NCBI GenBank assembly: GCA_947179485.1
Contig: OX359250.1
Coordinates: 42,416,600-42,480,599 of the forward strand
Reading direction: 5' to 3'
Source: Allacma fusca
Taxonomy: Eukaryota; Arthropoda; Collembola; Symphypleona; Sminthuridae
Length of the DNA: 64,000 nt
Shown here: positions 38,840-51,500 of the stretch, one piece after another
Layout of the letters: every line of letters starts with the position of its first letter
How positions within the stretch are numbered: the first letter of the stretch is position 1
Program-made: the position numbers and the translations under genes
The notes under the pieces: generated by a model
Told to the model about the DNA's origin: nothing
Database searches by the model: none
The model's input: only the letters and a program-made list of their open reading frames with translations

Positions 38840-39245
38840 CCTCAACGATTTGAAAAATCCCTGCTGGAAAAAAGGTCAACGATTTGAAAAATCCCTGCTG
38901 GAAAAAAGGTCAACGATTTGAAAAATCCCTGCTGGAAAAAAGGTCAACGATTTGAAAAATTCCTGCTGGAAAAAAGGTCAACGATTTGAAAAATCCCTGC
39001 TGGAAAAAAGGTCAACGATTTGAAAAATCCCTGCTGGAAAAAAGGTCAACGATTTGAAAAATCCCTGCTGGAAAAAAGGTCAACGATTTGAAAAATCCCT
39101 GCTGGAAAAAAGGTCAACGATTTGAAAAATTCCTGCTGGAAAAAAGGTCAACGATTTGAAAAATCCCTGCTGGAAAAAAGGTCAACGATTTGAAAAATCC
39201 CTGCTGGAAAAAAGGTCAACGATTTGAAAAATCCCTGTTGGCAAA
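38840..39245. repeat. 34-bp minisatellite, about 11-12 copies
   Basis: The near-perfect tandem unit is built from GGTCAACGATTTGAAAAATC followed by CCTGCTGGAAAAAA. Copies differ mostly by one C/T change (TCCTGCTGG). Diverged, shorter relatives (TCCCTG words) extend to about 38780 and 39440. Confidence 0.95.
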
Positions 39246-39445
39246 GAAAAATCCCCTACAAGACGTGAAATCCCTACCAAATTAGACAAATCAATCTAAA
39301 AATCCCTGTTTGAATAATAAATTCCCCTGAAACTCACTGCCAAAAAAGTTCAACGATTTTGAAAATCCCTGTTCGTAAAAATAAATCCCTTCCCTTTGAG
39401 ATTTTCCCTGCCGGAAATATTTTTTCCCTGGGAAGAATCTTTCAA

Positions 39446-40397
39446 ATCCTGGTATAGGGGTGTCATAATTATGTCTGACTTTTACCCAAAATATTTTGGG
39501 TAACAAATTATTAGTGACAAAAATTATTTACCAATTATTTGTCAATTATTATATTATATTATTTGTAAATTATTTGTCAAAAATTATGTGTAACTTGAAG
39601 TCAACATCAGTATGTTAGGGTTAAGACACGCAATCAATACAATAGGATGTAACAGCATAAGACGGTAACTATTCGTTGCCCTATATATAATTACTCCAAA
39701 ATGGTCTTAAATAATTATACCAGTTATCGTTGACTATTAGACAGTACACGATTATGCACACCGACACCGGTGCTCATTAAAGCGTTTGTGGATGAACTAT
39801 GAACTCATCTACGGGCACGCTAACATAGACATAGACCTCATCTGTTACCATAGTGTATAGATAGACATAGTGAATTCACTTGCATGGCTAGTTTCGGGAT
39901 TCGCTACTTAACTTTTGGTGGCTGGCGCTACAGTAGCGTTTCGCTCGGTCTTTGCATGTTTGACATGACGAATGAGTATAATCCAGAAATAATACATCAA
40001 AAATATGCATAAAAACCGCATTGCTTGTTATTTAATATATAATTAATTCTTTAAAAACTGTCATTATGAATATTGTCATGATCCAGCTACGCTTTATCAT
40101 TGCCGCTCGTCATCACAGAGTGAAGACGGTTTGGTGTCACGGCTACGCGCCGCGCTTATTGACGATTGTTGCTTATTGAAGATAATTATTATTATTGAAA
40201 ATATAAATTGACTGAAAAAGTCAATATTACTAATATTTATTTTATAAAATGCCAGAATGGCAATTGTAATGCTATAAGCATTGAGTTAATGTAAAATGTA
40301 CTGCGGAGCCTGTGGACTCTGACTGATCCTGTCATTCTAGGTTAAGTTTTCTTCGAATAAAGACGTACCTCTCTTATTATAATTTCCTCTTATCACG

Positions 40398-40399
<2 letters not shown>
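39446..40399. other. Intergenic, nothing recognised
   Basis: AT-rich sequence with a more GC-rich patch near 40080-40170 but no coding potential or clear repeat boundary. Confidence 0.35.

Positions 40400-40457
<58 letters not shown>
40400..40457. repeat. (AT)n microsatellite
   Basis: An uninterrupted run of alternating A and T of about 57 bases, flanked by GACA and CCCG. Confidence 0.98.
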
Positions 40458-40459
<2 letters not shown>

Positions 40460-42279
40460 CGTAAGATATAAGTATTTAGCATTTTGATACAGTACAATTA
40501 AACGACAAATACAATACATGAATGGGCACAAAAAATCACTAATCTGTAAACATTACTAGCGTAATTTAACTTTTTTATTCTACTTTGTCTGGATTTGTTT
40601 CAATAAAATGTCATTATTGTGAACCTGTTGACTCAGTTGTGAAAGGCCCAAAAAGCTCTTTTATAGCAGCTCTCTCCTACTAGTAGATTGCCTAGAGCTC
40701 TCATTCACGTCACTACAATTTTTGACATGTTCACAAGAATGTAAATAATTAGTCAAGATTCCAATCGTGTCACTTGGAGGTTACATCGAAGAAAAAAGAT
40801 GCAAAGTATTAGCAAAAGTATTTCACAAGTTGCGGAATATTTAATTCCTTTTACTTCAGATACTTTGCCCAATCTTCCAAACTCCGCAAATCCCTCGAAG
40901 CCTTCGACATGTTGTCCAGAGTGGCAATGATTTCAACAAGTTGAAATACGGAAGGTTTTCTCGAGAAAGGAATATTTGCCTCGAGCCAGTACTTTTACTT
41001 CACCACTGCACAAAATCAAAGGAGACGTTAAAATATTAAAGAATTAAATTGTTTGTGAAAATAGGGAAACACGTGCTCAGTAAAGACAGAATGTGTCCGG
41101 ATATAATTTAGATTAGAATCAAAATAATCCACTGGCCTTTTTACATAAGGGACTTTCGTTGGCTACAATTGTAGGAACTGTAGATTTTAATCCCCATCGT
41201 GTTCGAGCAGGATTACTAATCTTTCAACTATTTATTATTATGTATTCACTGTCTTTAGTTAATTGTGACCCTTCAAAGTGTAAATAACAGATTGGGTGTT
41301 GAAGTTGAATGCAATTTCTCTCTTGTGAATATTTTTAACCAAGCTGATTTATCAGTGTGTTTTGGGCACTTAAATAAATGTGTTTTTGATCCATTATACC
41401 CAGACTTGCACCCAACAACAAAGCAAGATACCATTTTATTCACAGTTAGTTAAGTATTTATTATTAATTGAGAGAATTTCACTACCACTACAACTGAACA
41501 CATATTAGACCAGAAATTCTCAAGCGGTAAGCTACCACAGCGCTGCATGCGGCGAGTTAATGCAAATCGTTTCTGAATGATTCCCGCTTAACTGGAAGTG
41601 CTTACACTATCTCATCTAAGCACTATGCTGTTACTGACGACCCTAAATCCGGGCAGTTATCAGGTAGTGAGTGGCCTTTCTTATAAATAATTATGAGAAA
41701 TTCTACTCAAAGCTGCATACTGAATACTGATTCCAACTTCCAACCCGTTAGATACGCATGCTGCAGTATTTCAGTGTGGCAACTCTCAGCTCTGATTGTG
41801 AGTTGAGAGCAAACTCCTGAAATACATTTAATGTAAGCAATAAATACAACAAAATTATGGATGGCGCAAGCTGTACTTCCCCCGTCTTGTACATATGTAT
41901 CTACAAGGGACCTCATTTAATTCTCTGAAGTCAAACGGATGACCCGATATCCTTAAAAAACAATAGGCATATTACTTTTTAGTTAATTTGACCCTACAAA
42001 AAAACAGAATTGCCTGGTGTCATGGGTTCGGCAGTTATCGTGATGACAGACGAACAAATCGTGATGACAAATCCGATAGGATCTTTCAACGTCGCTTCGC
42101 CCCTAAAAACCGATGTCTGGGGCTAACCAGGTTAATTGTTAGTATTCGTGAGTACATGTCGTGTTAACATGCAAACTTTCTTCTTCAAGCCTTCTCAATC
42201 CCCAGATTCATTTTTAAACCGTATAGCTAAAAAAAACATTCATTACAACTAATGGTTTCCACCTTCCGCCACCACGTAG
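40458..42279. other. Intergenic, nothing recognised
   Basis: No gene model can be built. The frames at 41265-41453 and 41707-41916 have no homology or splice support. Confidence 0.35.
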
Positions 42280-44711
42280 TTCGGCTTCAAATTCTCATAT
42301 GGAAAACTGTCAATGTACACATATAAAATCTAAAGTTCCTAACCGATTTCGATGAAAATAGTCTCATTGAGTTAAGAATGAAGAGTTGTGGTGGTACATC
42401 TCGAAAAACCGCCAAATATCCCGCCAAAAAAATTCTCATTTACTTAGCCACAACTGAGGGAATTTCAATGTATCCTAATAACTTCTAAACTTCTCACCCG
42501 ATTTCAATAAAAATTGACTCAATGAGTTCGGAATAGAGAATGTGGTGGTACATCTCGAAAAACCGCCAAATATCCCGCCCGGAAAAATTCCAATACCCAA
42601 GGCCTAAATGAGAGAATTTCAATGTATTCAAATAGCTTCTAAACTTCCCACCCGATTTCAATAAAATTTGTCTCATTGAGTTCAGAATGAAGAATGTGGT
42701 CGTACATCTCGAAAAACCGCCAAATATCACGCCCGGTAAAAAACCTCATTTACCAACCTGCAACTGAGAGAATTTCAATCTATTCTAATAACTTCTAAAC
42801 TTCCAACCCGATTTCAATGAAAATTGTCTCATTGAGTTCAGAATGAAGAGTGGTGGTGGTAAACCTGGAAAAACCGCCATATATCGCGCCCGGAATAAAC
42901 CTCATTTACCCAGCCACAACTGACAATGAGAGAATTTCAATGTTTTCTAATACCTTGTAAACTTCTCAAACGATTTCAATGAAAATTGTCTCATTGAGTT
43001 CAGAATGAAGAATGTGGTGGTACATCTCGAAAAACCGCCAAATATCCAGCACAAAAAAATTCTCATTTTCCCAGCCACAACTTAGAAAATTTGTTTGTAT
43101 CCTCGAAACTTCTAAACTTCTCACCCGATTTAATGAAAATTGTCTCATTGAGTTCGGAATGAAGAGCGGTGGTGGTAAACCTGGAAAAACCGCCATATAT
43201 CGCGCCCGGAATAAACCTCATTTACCCAGCCAAAACTGAGAGAATTTCAATGTTTTCTAATAACTTCTAAACTTCTCACCCGATTTCAATGAAAATTGTC
43301 TCATTGAGTTCCGAAAAATATCGCCCTTCTTTGTATGATAATAGGTTATTTCATCGAAAAGAAGAGCCTTGATACCAAGGGTCAAGTACTCTCACTGCGT
43401 GCCTATTGGTATATATGTATCTGTCCTAGTATGCATTGCTCTCCTACCCATATTTGCTTTGTATCTTCTGGCAGCGCTTTGCCAGCCTACATAAGATATA
43501 TAATTGTGAGTTGTAGATAGTGCAAGCCATATGCAATGATCACATGCAATTTGAAACCAAAGTATGGGTTTGATTAATTCTGTAGTAAACTACATTATCC
43601 AGTGGGAATAAATAATAAGGGACCATTATGCATGCACTGTGGTATACATGTTCATACACTCTGGTAATTACTGGTATCAAGTAATTCCCGCCTCATTCTC
43701 AGACCGTCTCTGCAAACGTTTTCCCAAAGATCCTGATTGTAATCCTGTCCTAAGCAATTTGTGCTTTGAGAATGTTCCGCTCGCCATAAATGCCTAGCCT
43801 TTACTTGAACGAACTTGTAGCCTGCCTGAATAGCCCAGTCCCTTGTTCGTAAATATCTGAATAGTCTAGATTCTCCCTAAGCCTATATTGTAGTGGTGAT
43901 TGCCCAGCCTAGAACCTCGCCTAGATTTATATCCCAACTTGCAGCATCCTTGAGCCTTAACCTATTATAGGGCCTAGAATCTAGAATGGCGCCCATGTTT
44001 GGCGTGCACACATGCAGTGACTGCTTTCATCGCAGAAGTGAATGTTGCCGAAGGAGTGCATACACGTTGGTTGACAAGTGATTGGGATGTGTATTATTAC
44101 TTTATTGAAGTGTCAAGACTGACTGTGGCAACTCGTGCTACTACTTGTATATATTGTATCGAGAGCAACTCATTTGCACACGTTATTGTATCGATGTTTT
44201 GTGCATTTGGTGGTGCTTATTCGGGGCATTATGAGAGCAGATGGTTGGTTACATGAAGTGCCATAAGGGGTATGGTAGTGGAAAATAATTTTGGTAACTA
44301 AAAAACACATTTTATACAATTTTGAAGATGTACAATTCAAAAATTTACAACTTTTGTTTACGTTGGAAAATACATACGGCGAATAAATGCACTGTACGGG
44401 TAACTGCCAATTAATATAAATTTTCGCGGGCGGGATATTTGGCGGTTTTTCGAGATGTACCACCACAACTCTTCATTGTTAACTCAATGAGACCATTTTC
44501 ATCGAAATCGGGTGAGAAGTTGAGAAGTTATTAGAATACATTGAAATTCTCTCAGTTGTGGCTGGGTAAATGAGAATTTTTCTGGGCGGTATATTTGGCG
44601 GGTTTTCAAGATGAACCACCACAACTCTTCATTCTGAACTCAATGAGACTATTTTTATCGAAATCGGTTGGGAACCTTAGATAGTATTAGTTTGCATGCA
44701 TTGAAGCCGAA
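42280..44711. mobile_element. Foldback-type element with inverted tandem-repeat arms
   Basis: The left end begins TTCGGCTTCAA and the right end finishes TTGAAGCCGAA, its exact complement. The left arm (about 42300-43320) carries roughly seven tandem copies of a unit of about 157 bp. The right arm (about 44410-44700) carries two copies in the opposite orientation. Each unit contains ACCCGATTTCAATGAAAATT and CATCTCGAAAAACCGCCAAA. Between the arms lies about 1.1 kb of unrelated sequence without a gene. Long inverted arms made of tandem units are typical of foldback transposons; no flanking duplication was identified. Confidence 0.6.
42300..43320 (+). repeat. About 157-bp tandem repeat, about 7 copies
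   Basis: The word CCCGATTTCAA (or a close variant) recurs near 42343, 42496, 42649, 42806, 42967, 43122 and 43279, a spacing of 153-161 bp. Each copy also has TCTCATTGAGTTCAGAATGA and the CCGCCAAATATC motif. Confidence 0.9.
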
Positions 44712-44843
44712 TGATTTTTTGGCCGATCGTGCATGGAGCTGAGTTGTGCCTTTTTCACGCGTATCAAAAAAAATAATTCCCATGCAAAGGGATAAAAATG
44801 ATTATCGCAAATTACAAAATTAATTAATTTTAAAATTAAAAAA

Positions 44844-44879
44844 TTAAGCCATTTAAAAAATTTTTTTTAAATGGCTTAA
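44844..44879. repeat. Near-perfect palindrome
   Basis: TTAAGCCATTTAAAAAA is followed directly by TTTTTTTTAAATGGCTTAA, a hairpin-forming inverted repeat of about 17 bp per arm with no spacer, set in extreme AT-rich sequence. Confidence 0.75.
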
Positions 44880-45580
44880 CTAATTCATATTTTTAAAAAA
44901 TAGTTTATTATGATTATTTTAAATAATCGAAAAATCAATAATTTCAATTTTTCAATTTTTATTGATTGTAGTATGCATTATATTGAATGTTACTACTAGT
45001 ATATCATTTGCCTGACGAAGAGTAAAAGCTCGAAACGTTGCTGCGAATAAAATATAAGCCTTGTGTTAAAAAGTGAACTTCTACCCTTATTTAATATATT
45101 ATCGCAAATTACAACTATTCAATGGATTAAATTCTATTCGTCTTTTCAATTCAATCATAACAAAATATTTTTGCAGAAGAGAAAAATGAGGAAAGCACAC
45201 TTTTGATGGGTTTTTGACAGAGTCAAAAAAGTAGGTTTGACAAAGTTTTGTATGAACGCGTCGTTTACAGGGTCATGGGATCATTCGAGCTGACCATAGC
45301 TATTTGAACGGCTGGTGTTGAGACCAGGGGCTTTTTTGCGTTTCTTTCAACGCATTGCTCCTCCAACTTTAATGTGTTCAATGATAATTTGCTTCCAAAT
45401 GTGATATTGAATTTATGTAAATGTACATGTGCATGGGAAGTTAGCAGGAACGCCTGACGGTGGTACAACTCCATACCTGACCTAGCCCGAGCCCGAGCTG
45501 ACTTATTCATCTGACCTAACGTTGCAGAGTTTTTGAAATAAAAATCAGAATACACATCAGGATGCAAGAATTACGGGGAA
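44880..45580. other. Upstream region of the Reeler/DOMON gene
   Basis: About 700 bp holding the presumed promoter. It contains a hammerhead-like word at 45011-45036 (discussed under findings) and no supported coding exon. Confidence 0.35.
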
Positions 45581-48500
45581 ATGAACATTTTCATGCCTTT
45601 TTTGACATTACTAATCTCCATTCTTGTTCCTTTGCATCGTGTTTGCTCTGAAGACGACGACTACGATCGACCCGTGGAGAAAACACTCGTCAAATATGGC
45701 AAGTTCTGCACTCACTTGGAGGATTTCAATGTTGATGGGGTGCCGGAGAAAACAAATGATGTTTTTGATATCGAACTTTTCGAAATAAACGATTCATCCA
45801 GTAGCAACACAATACATGTTCTTGTAAAAACTTCCAAAACCAGATACGACTACCTTGTCTTAATGGCCATTAATGAGAAGGGAATACCTACCGGGCACTT
45901 CCATCATTATCCTTGCGTTGATGCGAAGAGCCATCCAACGACCGGGGTGAATAAAGTGAGCATTTTTTGCACACAAAAAGGGAGCAGATTGGAGAAAAAA
46001 TATGGGGTGAGTAAATCTGGACCCTTGGAGTCTTTTTTCTAGAGTTTGTCTAAAGAATAGAAAAACTTTAGCCTTTACTATTGTTGATTTTAGGTCACCC
46101 AAATGATGTTCACCGTAATCAGAAACGAGCCTGATGGCTCCGGTATCATCGAAAAATCTCTGGGGCATGTGAGCAACTTCTGGACGTGGACGAAGAGGGA
46201 TGGACCACCCCCGAAGAAACTCCAGTTCCTATATGCTGCAGTCAGGGCAACTGAGGATCAAGAGGATACTTTTTGGATTGACAAATCACCTGTGATAGAC
46301 TTTCAAGAGACATATACTCCTCACAATTTTAAAGTTAACGACGAGAATGACGAGGTCCGAAGTATGTACTGCTACCGCAATAAAATTACTACGTCCTCCA
46401 AAAGGAATTTCAAAATATCGAGTGAACAAAAGGAAATTCAAGTGAATGATGAGTACATACGAGATTTATTTCCAGATATAGAGTGTTAGCTCCTCTCGTT
46501 TCCTAATCAGATATGATTTTGTAGCAGAATATAAACCGAAATTGTACCTTTACTGCCATCGACTTGCTAGCTTAATGTTTGTAATTCATTTCTTTAGTCC
46601 CTGTTCTAACAACCACAACATTGAGAACTACTCCTACAACTACCACAACTACGCGACCTACTACAACCACAAAAACAACAACGGTAGAGGACCCTGATGA
46701 GCCACCTGTTGTTAAAACCATGGTGCTGTATGGCAGGTTCTGTGCACACATAGAGGACTTCGATGTGGATGGGACACCGGAGAAACAAAACAATCTCTTT
46801 GGCACCAAAGTCTATGAAATACGAGGTCCATCTAGTGCCAATACCCTCCATGTTGTTGTGACGACAACCAAAACTCGTTACGACTACTTGGACATGATGG
46901 CCATTGATGAGATGGGGTTGCCGTCAGGACGTTTTCACCACTACCCCTGTGCTGACGCAAAGAACCATCCAACTACCGGAACCAATAAAAACCGAATACG
47001 TTGCACGGAAATAGGAGGCAAGTTTGGCAAAAAATATGGCGTGAGCATATATACACCTAAACTACTGAAAACATATATTATATGATTAAATTAGGTCTGT
47101 GGTGTGTTTTATTGTAATGCAAAAATAAAAATGATAAACTATCGGAAGCACTTCCTCGCTGTATGATAAAAAAGGGAAAATATTCTCTTGTGATTTCAGA
47201 AAACGGAAATGTCCTTCACAGTCAAGAGGACAGATGAAGCTGGTAAGGAAATAGATCGAACACTCGGAGCTGTGAGTAACTTCTGGACATGGAGTCCAAT
47301 TGATGGACCAGCCCCGAAGAAAATCCAGTTTCGATATGCTGCTGTAAGAGCGAATGAAGGCGAAATGGATACATTTTGGGTTGATATGTTGTCACCTGTG
47401 TTGGAGTTCCAACAAAAGACAGTCCCTAAAAAATTCAAAATTGATGACGAAACTAAGGAAGTTCAGGAAATGCTATGTTTTCGTGACGAAGTAACTACGA
47501 ATTCCCAAGGGAATTTCAAAATTTCGGATAACCAGGAAGAGCTTCCAGTCAATGAAGCCTACATGCAAGAGTTGTTTCCGGATTTGATTTGTAGGTTACG
47601 GATAGAGAACGGAAGTTTTTTGTTAAACCCGTTCAATATAAATATGTATATGCAATATAAATCAATTCAGACTTTTGTAAGGAGCTAATTATGGGTAAAA
47701 TAATTTATTTCAGTCCCTACACGACCCCCAACGACTACTACAACTACCACAACTACCACAACAACCACAACAACAACGACCACAACAACGACTCCTACAA
47801 CTACCACAACAACTACAACAACACCTACAACCACTAAAACGACTACAGTGGAGGAAGAAGAGGGTCCACCTATAGTAAAGACCATGGTGCTGTATGGGAG
47901 GTTCTGTGCACATCTGGAGGACTTCGATGTGGATGGGACACCGGAGAAACAAAACGATCTCTTTGGCATCAAAGTCTATGAAATACGAGGTCCATCTAGT
48001 ACGAATACGCTCCACGTTGTTGTGACGACGTCCAAAACTCGTTACGACTTCTTGGACATGATGGCCATTGATGAGATGGGGTTGCCGTCAGGACGTTTTC
48101 ACCACTACCCCTGTGCTGACGCAAAGAACCATCCTACTACCGGTTCGAATAAAAACCGCATATTTTGCACTCGGAAAGGAGACAAGTTTGGGAAAAAATA
48201 TGGCGTAAGCATAACGTGAACTACTACAAATATATACATAACTAATCGTGTACTGTAAATATAAATGATCGTTTGTGAATTTGGAAACACCTGGCCGATT
48301 TTGGCGTCTCGCCCACCCAAATTACATTGTGATGTTGGATGAGATATTGAACATTTTCTTCTCAGGGCAACTAGATGGCAATTGGGCGTTTGTGCACAAC
48401 TGATTATAATAGATCAATATATTTGTTCAATCGATTCAGTAACGTCTTGCAAAAAGTTGTATTAAATTCCCGGATGCCTTGCCATCCGTTTCGTTGCAAA

Positions 48501-51500
48501 GCATCCATCATGATGGTTAAAATTATAGCAATTTTGGTATTAATAATTTGCTGTTATTTATTTCATCATTTAAACCATCGGTGATCAGCAATGTGATACT
48601 AGTTGAATCTCGGGGGTTATGCAATATTGTATAGTGCACAAGCAATGCTTAAATTAATACCTGCTTAGAAATATATGCGTCCACTATGTAATCTAACTTT
48701 TCTAAGGTAAAACAAACTTGAACCATCAGACTGCCCAATTTGCTGGGCTCATAATGTTGGAAATAGGACCAATTTTTAAAATCTGCCTTACTGGTTGCTT
48801 AACATTTTTGGATACATTTTGAACATTTTCGTTCGGGATGGCAAATACTTTAGGACATTATAAAGGGTTCAAAAGGCCGTAGATGTAGTGTAAACCAAAC
48901 AAGTTGTAATTTTGAGTGAAAACAGAAATGTGTCATGTAGGAAATATGAAGAATAGAATTCTCTTGTGATTTCAGAAAACGGAAATGTCCTTCACAGTCA
49001 AGAGGACAGATGAAGCTGGTAAGGAAATAGATCGAACACTCGGAGCTGTGAGTAACTTCTGGACATGGAGTCCAATTGATGGACCAGCCCCGAAGAAAAT
49101 CCAGTTTCGATATGCTGCTGTAAGAGCGAATGAAGGCGAAATGGATACATTTTGGGTTGATATGTTGTCACCTGTGTTGGAGTTCCAACAAAAGACAGTC
49201 CCTAAAAAATTCAAAATTGATGATGAAGCTAAGGAAGTTCAGGAAATGCTGTGTTTTCGTGACGAAGTAACTACGAATTCCCAAGGGAATTTCAAAATTT
49301 CAGATAACCAGGAAGAGCTTCCAGTCAATGAAGCCTACATGCAAGAGTTGTTTCCGGATTTGATTTGTAGGTTACGGATAGAGAACGGAAGTTTTTTGTT
49401 AAACCCGTTCAATATAAATATGTATATGCAATATAAATCAATTCAGACTTTTGTAAGGAGCTAATTATGGGTAAAATAATTTATTTCAGTCCCTACACGA
49501 CCCCCAACAACTACTACAACTACCACAACAACGACTCCTGAAACTACCACCACAACAACGACTCCTGAAACTACCACCACAACAACGACTCCTGAAACTA
49601 CCACTACAACAACGACTCCTGAAACTACCACCACAACAACGACTCCTGAAACTACCACTACAACAACGACTCCTGAAACTACCACCACAACAACGACTCC
49701 TGAAACTACCACTACAACAACGACTCCTGAAACTACCACCACAACAACGACTCCTGAAACTACCACTACAACAACGACTCCTGAAACTACCACCACAACA
49801 ACGACTCCTGAAACTACCACCACAACAACGACTCCTGAAACTACCACTACAACAACGACTCCTGAAACTACCACCACAACAACGACTCCTGAAACTACCA
49901 CTACAACAACGACTCCTGAAACTACCACCACAACAACGACTCCTGAAACTACCACTACAACAACGACTCCTGAAACTACCACCACAACAACGACTCCTGA
50001 AACTACCACTACAACAACGACTCCTGAAACTACCACCACAACAACGACTCCTGAAACTACCACTACAACAACGACTCCTGAAACTACCACTACAACAACG
50101 ACTCCTGAAACTACCACCACAACAACGACTCCTGAAACTACCACTACAACAACGACTCCTGAAACTACCACCACAACAACGACTCCTGAAACTACCACCA
50201 CAACGACTCCAACAACTACCACAAGTACTACAGCTGTGGAGAGCACTACAACTACAGCACCACAGCTTGCTCCATCAACAACAGCGAGTGTCACAGTAAC
50301 AATAACGAGTGCTCCCGCAACAACATCCAGTGCCCCAGAAACAACAACGAGTGCTCCAGCTACTGTAGCTGCTCCAAGCGCTGCTCCTGAAAGCATAGTT
50401 GATACGAGCACCTTTCCGATAATACCATCCCCAGTTACAACAACAACCCAAGCTACAGTTCCTGTAATGACATCTCCATTAAAAGTAGTTCCTTTAACGT
50501 TAGCTGAATCAATCCTAGCTACTTCAACCACTGCTGCCGCCTATTTAAACGCAATCCTGTTAACCACCATTCCTCAGACGAAAGGTACTAACTTTACAGC
50601 ACTTACTACTCTAACAGATCTTATAACTACTTCATTAACGGCAACTCATACTTACAGTTGTTGAAAATAATAATTTTTATTTCACAGCTCCTTCAGTAGC
50701 AACCTCATCATCTATAGAAGCACTCTTAGCAACAAGTCTGGAGTCCACCACAGAAACTAAGCTGAATTTAGCATCGGTTGTAACGACACAGACGTCACCA
50801 AAACATACACCCCTCACTCTCTTCCGTGTAACTGGTAAAAAGGAATTGCCTTCAAAAGCAGCAGTAACGTCACCAGCTACACCAACCACTGCAAAAAGAG
50901 ACACCATTGAAAAGATTCCTCAACGATCGAAGGAATCAGAAGAATCATCTAAAAAGGGAGCTAAATTCTCTGATAAATTAAAGGAAAATAATCTGTCAGA
51001 AAACATGTACACGAAACGCCCAAGGAGGTTAGATGACAAACCAACGCTTGAGGGTGTTTACAGCGGCTGCTACGAAGGAAAGGCATGCATAGAAGATGTC
51101 CCGGGCTGTGCAAAGTCTCAGGGTTGCGAGCTTCTCGTCACCTACACCGGTACCAGTGACGCTGGACCAGGTTATTACAGATTTGAACTTCTGGCAGACT
51201 TATCACAAGGACACGGTTACGTGGCAGTGGGGCTATCGTCTGACCGGATAATGGTTGGTTAACAAAATATTTTGAGTGCATGCGTCGGTGAAAAGGCAAA
51301 ATGGACTGCATGCATTTTTATTAGAAGCAAAATTAACTTAAAAAGGCAAGTCTCCCTACATGAAAAGTTAATCACATGTAACTAAGTACTAAACGAGCTA
51401 ATTGTAAATGATACGTGTACTGTACTAAAAGGCAAGGATCAAGGTGTGCATTTTTATTCAGGATAAATCACACAAGAAATTGCTCGTGGTCCATTTTGCT

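Noticed and set aside
40337-40531. Minus-strand frame with an Ile-Tyr repeat
   Set aside because: It is the translation of the (AT)n microsatellite.
49461-50531. 356-codon minus-strand frame rich in Val and Gly
   Set aside because: It is the antisense of the Thr-rich mucin repeat. The sense strand continues phase-matched exons of the Reeler/DOMON gene. The same applies to minus frames at 46572-46851 and 47685-48015.
45581-50656. Three separate tandem paralogous genes for the Reeler-like units
   Set aside because: Only the first unit has a signal peptide and start ATG. Units 2 and 3 begin at acceptors in phase 1 with Thr-rich linkers, and the donors before them match that phase.
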